Origin: Prochlorococcus marinus str. MIT 0918
Lineage (GTDB): Bacteria; Cyanobacteriota; Cyanobacteriia; PCC-6307; Cyanobiaceae
Direction: 5' to 3'
Assembly (NCBI RefSeq): GCF_027359415.1
Contig: NZ_CP114780.1
Coordinates: 1,386,764-1,450,763 of the forward strand
DNA length: 64,000 bases
The position numbers and the translations under genes are program-made. The stretch's first letter is position 1. The number at the start of each line of letters is the position of its first letter. The notes beneath the pieces were generated by a model. That model was given only the letters and a program-made list of their open reading frames with translations. It did no database searches and was not told where the DNA came from. This document shows positions 56,663 to 64,000 of this stretch, piece after piece.

Positions 56663-57376
56663 ATGGTTGAAGAAGGATTGCAACAACTGAAGCAGTCAGA
56701 AAAGGCTGAGGTAGTTACTTATTTCAACGGGACTGGTTTTGAACGTTGGAATCGAATTTATAGCAATAGTGAAGAAGTGAATAAGGTTCAACGTAATATT
56801 CGAATAGGGCATCAAAAAACTGTGGATGATGTTCTTTCTTGGATTAAAGAGACAGGAGGGATTAATGAAACAAGTTTTTGTGACGCAGGTTGTGGAGTTG
56901 GTAGTCTTTGTTTACCACTAGTCGCTTTGGGCGCAGGTTCGATTGCTGCTAGTGATATTTCCGAAGCAATGGTTTTAGAGACGAAGCGGCGAGCTGAGTC
57001 ACAGGGATTGGATATGAGAAGAATGACTTTTAATACTTCTGATCTTGAGAGTTTGACTGGATCATTTCATACAGTTATTTGCTTAGATGTATTTATTCAT
57101 TACCCTCAAAAAGCGGCTGAAGAAATGGTTCGACATTTATGTAATTTAAGTGAAAAAAGATTGATTGTTAGCTTTGCTCCTTATACCCCTTTATTAGCTT
57201 TATTGAAAAAAATTGGCCAATTTTTCCCTGGTCCAAGTAAGACTACACGTGCTTATATTTTGAGGGAAAAAGGTATTGTTAATGCTGCTTTGCAATCTGG
57301 TTTTAAGCTAAAACGAAGAAAATTGAATCAAGCACCTTTTTATTTCTCTCAATTAATTGAATTTTGTAGAGATTAG
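56663..57376 (+). CDS. chlM: Magnesium-protoporphyrin IX methyltransferase
   Basis: 237-residue SAM-dependent methyltransferase that esterifies Mg-protoporphyrin IX on the way to chlorophyll. Residues: VVTYFNGTGFERWNRIYSNSEEVNKVQRNIRIGHQKTVDDVLSWI, SAM motif FCDAGCGVGSLCLPLVALGA, then AASDISEAMVLETKRRA and ICLDVFIHYPQKAAEEMV. The conserved FNGTGFERW start is diagnostic. Follows nagA and converges with the Rre1 gene. Confidence 0.96.
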   Translation: MVEEGLQQLKQSEKAEVVTYFNGTGFERWNRIYSNSEEVNKVQRNIRIGHQKTVDDVLSWIKETGGINETSFCDAGCGVGSLCLPLVALGAGSIAASDISEAMVLETKRRAESQGLDMRRMTFNTSDLESLTGSFHTVICLDVFIHYPQKAAEEMVRHLCNLSEKRLIVSFAPYTPLLALLKKIGQFFPGPSKTTRAYILREKGIVNAALQSGFKLKRRKLNQAPFYFSQLIEFCRD

Positions 57377-57392
57377 TTTGGTGAGAGTTTTT

Positions 57393-58121
57393 TTAAGTGA
57401 CAAGGTGGTTTTCAAGTGCATATCTAACGAGTTCAGTTCTGCTTGAGGTTCCAGTCTTAATAAACAAGCGACTTACATACTTTTCTACATTGCGGATGGA
57501 AGTTTCTAGTTGTCTTGCTATTTCTTTATTCATTAATCCCTCTGCTACTAGTTGCAGAACACTAGCCTCACGAGGGGTAAAGCTAGGAATAACAATGTCT
57601 TTCCTTGTTGCATTTGTATCACTTTGAGTAAGCATTGATTTTATTTCTGTAATCTGCTTAGCCATTTGCCCAACATCTGTATCTGCGAATCGAGCTGCTT
57701 CTGCAAGTAACCTTTCTTGCCTTTTGACAACATTCTTAACTCTTGCAACTAATTCATCTGGGTCAAATGGTTTGGGTATGTAGTCATCCACCCCTGCTTG
57801 ATAACCCTGAGTACGGTCTATGGTCATTCCTTTCGCAGTTAAAAAAATAACTGGGGTCCCTCCAAGCCTTTCATCCTCTCGTATTTTCTTGAGTAGTTCG
57901 TAGCCATCGCACCTAGGCATCATTACATCAGTAATGACTACATCTGGAAGTATTTGTTGAGCTTTTTGAAGTCCATCTTCACCATCTACGGCTGTTGATA
58001 CATCAAAACCTTCATCGTTTAGATAAGCCTGGACAGCATTCCTAATGCCTGGCTCATCGTCAACTAATAAAACCCGAGCTTTTGGCTGATCTTCTAGAGT
58101 TGATTGTTGTTGATCACTCAT
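57393..58121 (-). CDS. NarL/LuxR-type response regulator Rre1 (Ycf29)
   Basis: 242 residues: receiver with D65 in VVITDVMMPRCDG and K in DDYIPKPFDPDEL, a coiled linker (about 130-170) and a LuxR HTH at the C-terminus, FTPREASVLQLVAEGLMNKEIARQLETSIRNVEKYVSRLFIKTGTSSRTELVRYALENH. The receiver stretch FLTAKGMTIDRTQGYQAGVDDYIPKPF matches Rre1/Ycf29, which with sensor kinases Hik2 and Hik34 controls stress and redox genes in cyanobacteria. Divergent from the desulfurase gene. Confidence 0.88.
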   Translation of the reverse strand: MSDQQQSTLEDQPKARVLLVDDEPGIRNAVQAYLNDEGFDVSTAVDGEDGLQKAQQILPDVVITDVMMPRCDGYELLKKIREDERLGGTPVIFLTAKGMTIDRTQGYQAGVDDYIPKPFDPDELVARVKNVVKRQERLLAEAARFADTDVGQMAKQITEIKSMLTQSDTNATRKDIVIPSFTPREASVLQLVAEGLMNKEIARQLETSIRNVEKYVSRLFIKTGTSSRTELVRYALENHLVT

Positions 58122-58205
58122 GAAATTGAATATTACGGTGGTAAAAAGTTTTAATCAATATCTTTAAGGATATTGCTCTTTTGATGACTTTCACGAAATT
58201 GGTTC

Positions 58206-59354
58206 ATGAAGACATCTCCACTGGCTTTTGATTATCAATCCACAACACCTTGCTCCCCAAGGGTTGTAGAAGCTATGAATCCTTTTTGGAATGAGTTTTG
58301 GGGTAACCCATCTAATCGCCAAAATAGTTTAGGCCTTAATGCTTCAGCATCAATAAGCATTGCGCGAGAACAATTGGCCTCTTTTTTTAAAATTTCTCCA
58401 GAAAGGTTGATTTTTACCAGTGGTGCTACAGAAGCTAATAATTTGGCATTGCTTGGCCATGCCAGAGCTCAATTATATGAAAAGGGACGTCCTGGGCATG
58501 TCATAACACTTTCAACTGAACATCACTCTGTTCTTGAGCCATTGAGACAACTGAAGAAAGAAGGATTTCGTGTCACCGAATTAATACCTGATCTAAATGG
58601 AATTATTTCACTAGAGACTTTAATTGACGCTTTTGAGGATGATACATTTTTAGTAAGTATTATGGCTGCTAATAATGAAATAGGCGTCTTGCAACCTATT
58701 GAAGAAATTGCTTCTTTATGTAAAATACGTGGAGTAATATTTCATAGTGATTATACTCAATGCTTTGGTAATTTACCTATTGAGATTGACAAATTAGGAG
58801 TTGATTTATTAAGTATTAGTGGTCATAAAATATATGGTCCAAAAGGTATTGGTTTATTAATTATGTGTAATAACTGCCCATTACAACCTTTGCAATGGGG
58901 TGGAGATCAAGAACATGGTTTAAGGGCTGGAACAGTACCAGTTCCTTTAGTAATAGGTCTTGCTAAAGCAGCTGAAATAGCTATAGAAGAGATGGATATG
59001 AATGTTCAAAACTTGAGATTTCTTCGTGATCAATTATGGAAAGGTTTGAATCTACAAATCCCTGACTTAGTAATAAATGGTTCTTTGGATAAGCGATTAC
59101 CCAATAATTTGAATTTCACTGTTTTGGGAGTTCAAGGTAGTCGCTTGCATAAAAAGCTAAGGTTGGTTCTTACTTGTAGCAGTGGATCTGCGTGTAGCAA
59201 CGGATATCCTTCTCATGTGTTGATGTCACTTGGGAGAACAATTAAAGAAGCTGAGGCTTCACTCCGACTTAGCTTAGGACGAGAAACAACTTTGAATGAG
59301 GTTGAATTAGCTGTAGAAGCTATTTCGAAAGTAGTAAAGGATTTAAGAACTTAG
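58206..59354 (+). CDS. Cysteine desulfurase (NifS/IscS-like)
   Basis: 382-residue class V aminotransferase fold: LAFDYQSTTPCSPRVVEAM, FTSGATEANNLALLGHA, ITLSTEHHSVLEP, PLP Lys in LLSISGHKIYGPKGIGLL (about 207-224), the GGDQEHGLRAGT loop, and the catalytic-Cys loop LTCSSGSACSNGYPS. The serine/glycine-rich Cys loop resembles group I desulfurases. It supplies persulfide sulfur for Fe-S clusters and thiolation. Convergent with rsmH over 8 nt. Confidence 0.92.
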   Translation: MKTSPLAFDYQSTTPCSPRVVEAMNPFWNEFWGNPSNRQNSLGLNASASISIAREQLASFFKISPERLIFTSGATEANNLALLGHARAQLYEKGRPGHVITLSTEHHSVLEPLRQLKKEGFRVTELIPDLNGIISLETLIDAFEDDTFLVSIMAANNEIGVLQPIEEIASLCKIRGVIFHSDYTQCFGNLPIEIDKLGVDLLSISGHKIYGPKGIGLLIMCNNCPLQPLQWGGDQEHGLRAGTVPVPLVIGLAKAAEIAIEEMDMNVQNLRFLRDQLWKGLNLQIPDLVINGSLDKRLPNNLNFTVLGVQGSRLHKKLRLVLTCSSGSACSNGYPSHVLMSLGRTIKEAEASLRLSLGRETTLNEVELAVEAISKVVKDLRT

Positions 59355-59362
59355 TTAAGAGT

Positions 59363-60268
59363 CTATTTTTTGATAGCGATTCGAAATTTTGCACTTCTAC
59401 TTCTAGGATTAATGTTTTTTTCATTTTCACTTGCAATAATTGGCTTCTTAGTGAGGCGTCTAAGTCGATCATCTTTTGTAAAGGAGTGTTTAACCAATCT
59501 ATCTTCAAGAGAATGAAAGCTAATCACACCAAAGATTCCACCAGGTAAAAGCCAATTTGGAGCTGTTTTTAAAAGTTTCTCAAGAGCTTCTATTTCATTA
59601 TTAATGGCAATGCGTAGTGCTTGAAAAGTTTTTGTTGCTGGATGAATGCGACCATACCTTAATTTATTTGGATAACATCCTCCTATGGCATATGCAAGTT
59701 CAGTAGTGCCTTCATAAGGACCTTTCATTAAAAGGTCATTTTTGATTTTTCTTGCTATTCGTCTAGAAAACTTTTCTTCTCCGTATTTATAAATCAGATC
59801 AGCAAGAGATTTTTCATCTAATTGTTCTATTAGTTCTTTTGCTGTCATGCCTTTGCTTGGATTCATTCGCATGTCAATTGGTCCATTAAAACGAAAGCTG
59901 AAGCCTCTATTGGCATGATCGATTTGAGGACTGCTTACGCCTAAATCAGCAAAAACACAAGCAACTTTTTCTTGGGGAATAAAATCAGCAAAATTAGATG
60001 AAATAAGTTTTACTCTGGATTCAAAGGAAAGAAGTCGTTTGGATGCTGTTTCAATGGCATTTGGATCTTGATCTAAGCCAATAATGTTAAAACTTGGAAA
60101 ACTTTTAAGTACTAAGGCAGCATGCTCCCCAGCTCCAATAGTTGCATCAACCATCATGCCTTTTTCCAGTAATACATTGGGGAGTTTGCTAATTGCTTCC
60201 AATAATTCTTTAGCCAAAACAGGTGTGTGTTTGAAATTGGATGTGACAACCTTTGATTCTTCTTTCAT
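59363..60268 (-). CDS. rsmH: 16S rRNA m4C1402 methyltransferase RsmH
   Basis: 301 residues: [33 protein letters not shown] (SAM motif), [49 protein letters not shown], and [14 protein letters not shown] near the C-terminus. All blocks of the MraW/RsmH family are intact. The start is 45 nt from the divergent ndhH. Confidence 0.96.
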   Translation of the reverse strand: MKEESKVVTSNFKHTPVLAKELLEAISKLPNVLLEKGMMVDATIGAGEHAALVLKSFPSFNIIGLDQDPNAIETASKRLLSFESRVKLISSNFADFIPQEKVACVFADLGVSSPQIDHANRGFSFRFNGPIDMRMNPSKGMTAKELIEQLDEKSLADLIYKYGEEKFSRRIARKIKNDLLMKGPYEGTTELAYAIGGCYPNKLRYGRIHPATKTFQALRIAINNEIEALEKLLKTAPNWLLPGGIFGVISFHSLEDRLVKHSFTKDDRLRRLTKKPIIASENEKNINPRSRSAKFRIAIKK

Positions 60269-60313
60269 AACAACTACCTAATATCTAAAGTATCCCTTTA
60301 TGTGTTTGGCACC

Positions 60314-61498
60314 ATGTCGCAGCTTGAAACGCGAACGGAGCCAATGGTGGTTAATTTTGGCCCCCATCATCCTTCGATGCACGGTGTTTTGCGTTTAGTA
60401 GTCACACTTGATGGAGAGGATGTAATTGATTGTGAGCCAGTCATTGGTTATCTACATCGTGGCATGGAGAAAATTGCTGAAAATAGAACAAATGTAATGT
60501 ATGTGCCTTATGTAAGTCGAATGGATTATGCGGCTGGGATGTTTTATGAAGCAATTGTGGTAAATGCACCAGAACGCTTGGCAAATATATCTATTCCAAA
60601 GCGAGCTAGCTACATTCGAGTATTAATGTTGGAATTAAATAGAATCGCAAATCACCTGCTTTGGTTAGGACCGTTTTTGGCAGATGTGGGAGCCCAAACA
60701 CCATTTTTCTATATTTTTAGAGAGCGAGAAATGATTTATGACCTTTGGGAAGCTGCAACCGGTCAAAGATTAATTAATAATAATTATTTTCGCATTGGTG
60801 GTGTTGCTGCTGATTTGCCATGGGGCTGGCTTGAAAAATGCCAAGATTTCTGCAATTGGTTTGGTCCAAAGATTGATGAATATGAAAAACTAATTACTAA
60901 TAATCCAATTTTTAGACGTCGTATTGAAGGTTTAGGTGCGATATCGAAAGATCAAGCACTGAATTGGAGTTTGTCCGGACCAATGTTGCGTGCATCTGGA
61001 GTGGCTTGGGATTTAAGAAAAGTTGATCATTATGAGTGTTATGACGATTTTGATTGGGCAATTGCTTGTGAAAAAGAAGGTGATTGTTATGCCCGCTATC
61101 GAGTCAGAATTGAGGAAATGCGTGAATCGTTAAAAATTTTACGACAAGCTTGTGAAATGATTCCTGGAGGCCCTACAGAAAATCTTGAGGCTTCACGAAT
61201 GAAAGAAGGAAAAACTAGTCCTTTTGCAGGTTTTGATTATCAATATGTTGCTAAAAAAGTTGCTCCAACATTCAAAATTCCTCAAGGTGAACTTTATACG
61301 CGTTTAGAATCAGGTAAAGGGGAAATAGGTGTCTTTATTCAAGGAAATAATGATGTCACTCCATGGCGATTTAAAATACGTGCTGCTGATCTAAATAATT
61401 TGCAAATCCTTCCTCATATTTTGAAGGGTGCAAAAGTGGCTGACATTATGGCAATTCTTGGCTCAATAGACGTAATTATGGGTTCTGTTGACCGCTGA
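60314..61498 (+). CDS. ndhH: NDH-1 subunit H (49-kDa-type)
   Basis: 394 residues from ATG 60314, the normal length; the GTG at 60302 adds only four residues. [87 protein letters not shown] and [24 protein letters not shown] are hallmarks. It lines the quinone site in the hydrophilic arm. Alone here among NDH genes; followed by the thioesterase gene after 5 nt. Confidence 0.97.
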   Translation: MSQLETRTEPMVVNFGPHHPSMHGVLRLVVTLDGEDVIDCEPVIGYLHRGMEKIAENRTNVMYVPYVSRMDYAAGMFYEAIVVNAPERLANISIPKRASYIRVLMLELNRIANHLLWLGPFLADVGAQTPFFYIFREREMIYDLWEAATGQRLINNNYFRIGGVAADLPWGWLEKCQDFCNWFGPKIDEYEKLITNNPIFRRRIEGLGAISKDQALNWSLSGPMLRASGVAWDLRKVDHYECYDDFDWAIACEKEGDCYARYRVRIEEMRESLKILRQACEMIPGGPTENLEASRMKEGKTSPFAGFDYQYVAKKVAPTFKIPQGELYTRLESGKGEIGVFIQGNNDVTPWRFKIRAADLNNLQILPHILKGAKVADIMAILGSIDVIMGSVDR

Positions 61499-61503
61499 TT
61501 ATT

Positions 61504-61971
61504 GTGAAATCTATTAAGAGGGAAGATTTTTTGCATTTACAGCGTACTGTTCGGTTTGGTGATACTGATGCTGCAGGGGTAATTCATTTTCACCATTTAC
61601 TTAGATGGTGTCATGAAGCTTGGGAAGAAAGTCTTGAGAACTATGGGCTTCAAGCAGTTGAGATATTTCCATCCTCTAAAGATTTAGCAGTAGACTTATC
61701 GATTGCATTGCCAATTGTTCATTGTGAAGCGGATTTTTTTTCTCCCATTCGCATTAGTGAAAAATTGGCTATTGAGCTTTGTCCAGTCAGATTAGACATT
61801 AGTAGTTTTGAAGTTCAATACAAGTTCCAATCAGATCGGTCCAATGTTGCAGTTGCTTTAATAAGACATCGGTCGATCAATCCAGATACACGTTCTTTGT
61901 GTGAGTTGCCAAATAAGATTCATCTCTGGTTAGAATCAGCTGCTGTTAACCACGGTATTAGTTCTCTTTAG
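61504..61971 (+). CDS. 1,4-dihydroxy-2-naphthoyl-CoA thioesterase (hotdog fold)
   Basis: 155 residues of the 4HBT-type hotdog fold. VRFGDTDAAGVIHFHHLLRWCHEAWEESL carries the catalytic Asp (D20 or D22) and the helix; HCEADFFSPIRISEKLAIEL follows. In cyanobacteria the homologous gene (slr0204 type) hydrolyses DHNA-CoA in phylloquinone synthesis. Convergent 14-nt overlap with menE supports this reading. GTG start directly behind ndhH. Confidence 0.88.
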   Translation: MKSIKREDFLHLQRTVRFGDTDAAGVIHFHHLLRWCHEAWEESLENYGLQAVEIFPSSKDLAVDLSIALPIVHCEADFFSPIRISEKLAIELCPVRLDISSFEVQYKFQSDRSNVAVALIRHRSINPDTRSLCELPNKIHLWLESAAVNHGISSL

Positions 61972-63193
61972 CCTTGACCCAGGCTTGCCATTTTTGAAGT
62001 TCCCATTTGCCTAATTTATTTCTTGATAATTCTGGGCAATTGAACCAATTCATTGGTTTTTCATAAGGTAACCAATCATTAGTAATATTTTTCAATTTTG
62101 ATAAAAATGGTTGATGGCTAATGTTGATTGTTTCTGCATTGAATCTTACAAGTGCAACTATTCGTTCTCCCCACTCCATATTTTTTATAGGTAGAAGCAA
62201 TAAGGAATCTATTGGAATGCTTTTTTTTTGAGCAGCTTCTAGAAGCTTGATTTGTAATTGTTCTGGGAAAACAATTTCCCCACCAGAATTTATAGCTGTA
62301 TCTCTTCTTCCAAGAATTTTGAGTTGTTGCATTTGATTATCAATAACTAATTCTGCAGCATCTCCTGATTCCCACCATCCATTGTTACTTGCAATCGATT
62401 TGAGCTCGCCATTTTCTGTTAAAAATTTAGCTATCCTCTTTGTTCGAATTTGTAGTGCATTATTAATTCCAATTCGCAATTGAATATCATTTAAAGGTAT
62501 GCCTAAAAGATTATTTCCAGATAAGAAATGCTCTGGATTTTGAGAGGTAATCATAGCTGCTGTCTCAGTTGTGCCATAACAAGGTGCTAAACGAATATTT
62601 AGGATTCTGGCTTGTTTGGCTATGTGCTGTGAAATAGCTGATCCTCCCACCCAAATTACGGAGAATAATTGTAACCAACGAATTCCAGAAGGATGCTGAA
62701 TGAGACGAGTGAGTTGAGTTGGTACTAAAGATGTAATTAGTGGACTTTTGTTCTGATCAATTAAACTAAGTGATTGGGCCTCTAGTTCATAAGGGTTATT
62801 CATTATTGCAGGCTTTATAGATATATATTTTGCACCCCAGCATCGACTTCTCCACCAAGGTAGTAGTCCACTTACATGGCACATGGGCAGCCCATTTACT
62901 ATTTGACAATTTTTTGGGTCTAACGAAATAGATTGCAACCATTGACCAGTTGCTAATGCTGATTGATCTAGATGTCTATAAGGATGTAGACATAATTGAT
63001 ATCTTCCACTAGTTCCCCCCCCTTGAATAATTATCCCTGGTTCATGAGGTAATAAGTTTTCTTTAAGAATGCTTTGTTGTTTATTACCCGAGCGCAATTC
63101 GACCCAACAGCCTTTGTCAATTGCTTGAGCAAGTTCCTTGATATATTCTTCAGGATCTTCCCCTGTCCAGCTTATAGATTTTAGCTGGTTCAT
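61958..63193 (-). CDS. menE: o-Succinylbenzoate-CoA ligase
   Basis: 411 residues from ATG 63193 (MNQLKSISWTG), which overlaps the menC TGA as ATGA; a GTG at 63205 is the alternative. An adenylate-forming enzyme: the P-loop-like IIQGGGTSGRYQLC, LVPTQLTRLIQ, VIWVGGSAIS, CYGTTETAAMI (A5 motif), NGWWESGDAAELV and ILGRRDTAINSGGEIVFPEQL (A7/A8 motifs), and the late Lys region RNKLGKWE. Activates OSB to OSB-CoA for phylloquinone. Confidence 0.9.
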   Translation of the reverse strand: MNQLKSISWTGEDPEEYIKELAQAIDKGCWVELRSGNKQQSILKENLLPHEPGIIIQGGGTSGRYQLCLHPYRHLDQSALATGQWLQSISLDPKNCQIVNGLPMCHVSGLLPWWRSRCWGAKYISIKPAIMNNPYELEAQSLSLIDQNKSPLITSLVPTQLTRLIQHPSGIRWLQLFSVIWVGGSAISQHIAKQARILNIRLAPCYGTTETAAMITSQNPEHFLSGNNLLGIPLNDIQLRIGINNALQIRTKRIAKFLTENGELKSIASNNGWWESGDAAELVIDNQMQQLKILGRRDTAINSGGEIVFPEQLQIKLLEAAQKKSIPIDSLLLLPIKNMEWGERIVALVRFNAETINISHQPFLSKLKNITNDWLPYEKPMNWFNCPELSRNKLGKWELQKWQAWVKAKEN

Positions 63194-64000
63194 GCAGCAT
63201 CCCACACTAATTGTGGGTTATAGGAAAAAAGTGGTCCATTGGGACACCAGCCTGGAGCCAACCCAGGCTGGGTAGGAGTAGCTCCTTTTTGCTGCAATGC
63301 TGCGAAATGTTCTACCCAACGTCGACCAATTCCAGTTTCAAAACATGTACTGATTGTTTTATAACTATTTTTTGTACTTAGCTCGGCAAGCAAATCTCTT
63401 GGATCCCCTTCTAATAGTGGCCGTCTTACTTGCCAATTCTTCCAAGTTTTTCTTAATGAAGGGTAGAGTATTAGTGATTCATCTAGAGCAACAGGTATTT
63501 GATTTGCTAATTCTTGTAACCCTTCAATATCATTAAAAGGAAGAGGTTGTTCTAGCCATTCAAGTTTAGGCTCATTATGTAATAGATCTGCCCAGTCTTT
63601 AGCTTGCTTGCGATTCCAGGAACCATTTGCATCTATCCTTAACAGTGAATTTTTAGGTATTCGAAAAAGTATTTGCTTTACTAAATTAATGTTGAAGTTA
63701 TTAGAAGAATTAGTGACTTTCCATTTATAAGTAAGACTTTTTTGTAACAGTTGATTTTTTTCTAGAAATGAATCGAGTGTGCTTAATATTAGCGATTTAT
63801 CAGTAGGCAATAATAATGCAGATGAAGAGACCTTTAGCCAATTTTGTTTGGATTCGCTACCGATTAAACCATCTATTTCTGCTAAAGCAGCTCCAATGGC
63901 AAATCCAAGAGAGCCTGGCCATGTTTTTATTTTTTTTTCTAAGGCTTCGCGAGAAGTTGTAGTACTTAGATTATTTATTATTCTTGCGCATATTTGTAGT
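63190..64000 (-). CDS. menC: o-Succinylbenzoate synthase, 5' part beyond the window
   Basis: The frame is open from its stop at 63190 to the right edge (270 codons), so the gene is cut; the start lies beyond 64000. Enolase-superfamily motifs: WPGSLGFAIGAALAEID (residues upstream), RIDANGSWNRKQAKDWAD, EWLEQPLPFNDIEGLQELA, IPVALDESLI and ISTCFETGIGRRWVEHFAALQ, with the DAN, EQP and DES metal ligands. Dehydrates SHCHC to OSB. Translationally coupled to menE by ATGA. Confidence 0.93.
   Translation of the reverse strand, partial: LQICARIINNLSTTTSREALEKKIKTWPGSLGFAIGAALAEIDGLIGSESKQNWLKVSSSALLLPTDKSLILSTLDSFLEKNQLLQKSLTYKWKVTNSSNNFNINLVKQILFRIPKNSLLRIDANGSWNRKQAKDWADLLHNEPKLEWLEQPLPFNDIEGLQELANQIPVALDESLILYPSLRKTWKNWQVRRPLLEGDPRDLLAELSTKNSYKTISTCFETGIGRRWVEHFAALQQKGATPTQPGLAPGWCPNGPLFSYNPQLVWDAA

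Overview
The window is a gene-dense, low-GC (roughly mid-30s percent by eye) stretch of a cyanobacterial chromosome, almost certainly a marine picocyanobacterium of the genus Prochlorococcus. The support is the set of oxygenic-phototroph genes: ten NDH-1 structural subunits or NDH-1-associated factors, the PSI assembly factor Ycf3, Ycf34, a Ycf33-like DUF751 protein, chlM, the phytoene-to-lycopene carotenoid genes, rpaA, rpaB, Rre1/Ycf29, PedR-like and RbcR-like regulators, and genes for the phylloquinone head group. Very short intergenic gaps, ATGA-type overlaps and many TTG/GTG starts fit a streamlined genome. A low-light clade is plausible from composition, but I cannot prove the strain. 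I see no mobile element, prophage, CRISPR array or rRNA. One tRNA gene (Asn) was found.

Layout. 1-4.5 kb: a DUF4346 protein, a small membrane protein, a three-gene leftward operon (tandem-domain PTPS, RibD_C reductase, FemAB-like acyltransferase), aroK and CRR7. 4.5-8.4 kb: a GST-like gene, then DUF751-rbfA-nagZ-hemD. 8.4-16.5 kb: the crtQ (zeta-carotene desaturase)-SRPBCC pair, an A-type Fe-S carrier, a TPR protein, an LpxB-like protein, a TIGR01777 epimerase, ndhO, a J-domain protein, cysK and a lone CbiO-type ATPase. 16.5-26 kb: tRNA-Asn, a 527-nt gap, rpaA, then the leftward copper ATPase-tmk-holB operon, ycf3, radA, and rpaB leading into plsX-fabH-fabD-plsC (to 28.8 kb). 28.8-36.5 kb: ycf34-tsaB-ydcF, cca-RRM, crtP-crtB, ndhM-DUF3172 and rbcR. 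36.5-44 kb: a Z-ISO/NnrU protein, ndhF, ndhD, scpA, a sugar-nucleotide transferase and metF. 44-53 kb: a PedR-like regulator, then the leftward series gltA-ndhAIGE-nadK-CYTH, a DUF3352 protein, a rhodanese and trpB. 53-64 kb: SUI1, cysC, purE, nagA, chlM, Rre1, a cysteine desulfurase, rsmH, ndhH, DHNA-CoA thioesterase, menE and menC (cut by the right edge).

How the genes work together. Most genes serve the thylakoid: NDH-1 cyclic and respiratory electron flow (ndhA, D, E, F, G, H, I, M, O plus CRR7), carotenoids (crtB, crtP, a candidate Z-ISO, crtQ), chlorophyll and haem (hemD, chlM), phylloquinone (menC, menE, thioesterase), Fe-S supply (A-type carrier, cysteine desulfurase) and membrane lipid synthesis (plsX, fabH, fabD, plsC). 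Five transcription regulators linked in other cyanobacteria to light, redox, carbon or clock output lie among them.

This is mostly conserved core genome and I did not find a clearly new multi-gene system. The best leads are: a PlsX N-terminal extension containing three exact 21-bp tandem repeats; a perfect 20-bp inverted repeat at the end of ndhG inside the ndh operon; the PTPS/RibD_C/FemAB-like operon; a dyad-rich 527-nt gap before rpaA; and an SRPBCC protein tightly coupled to crtQ.
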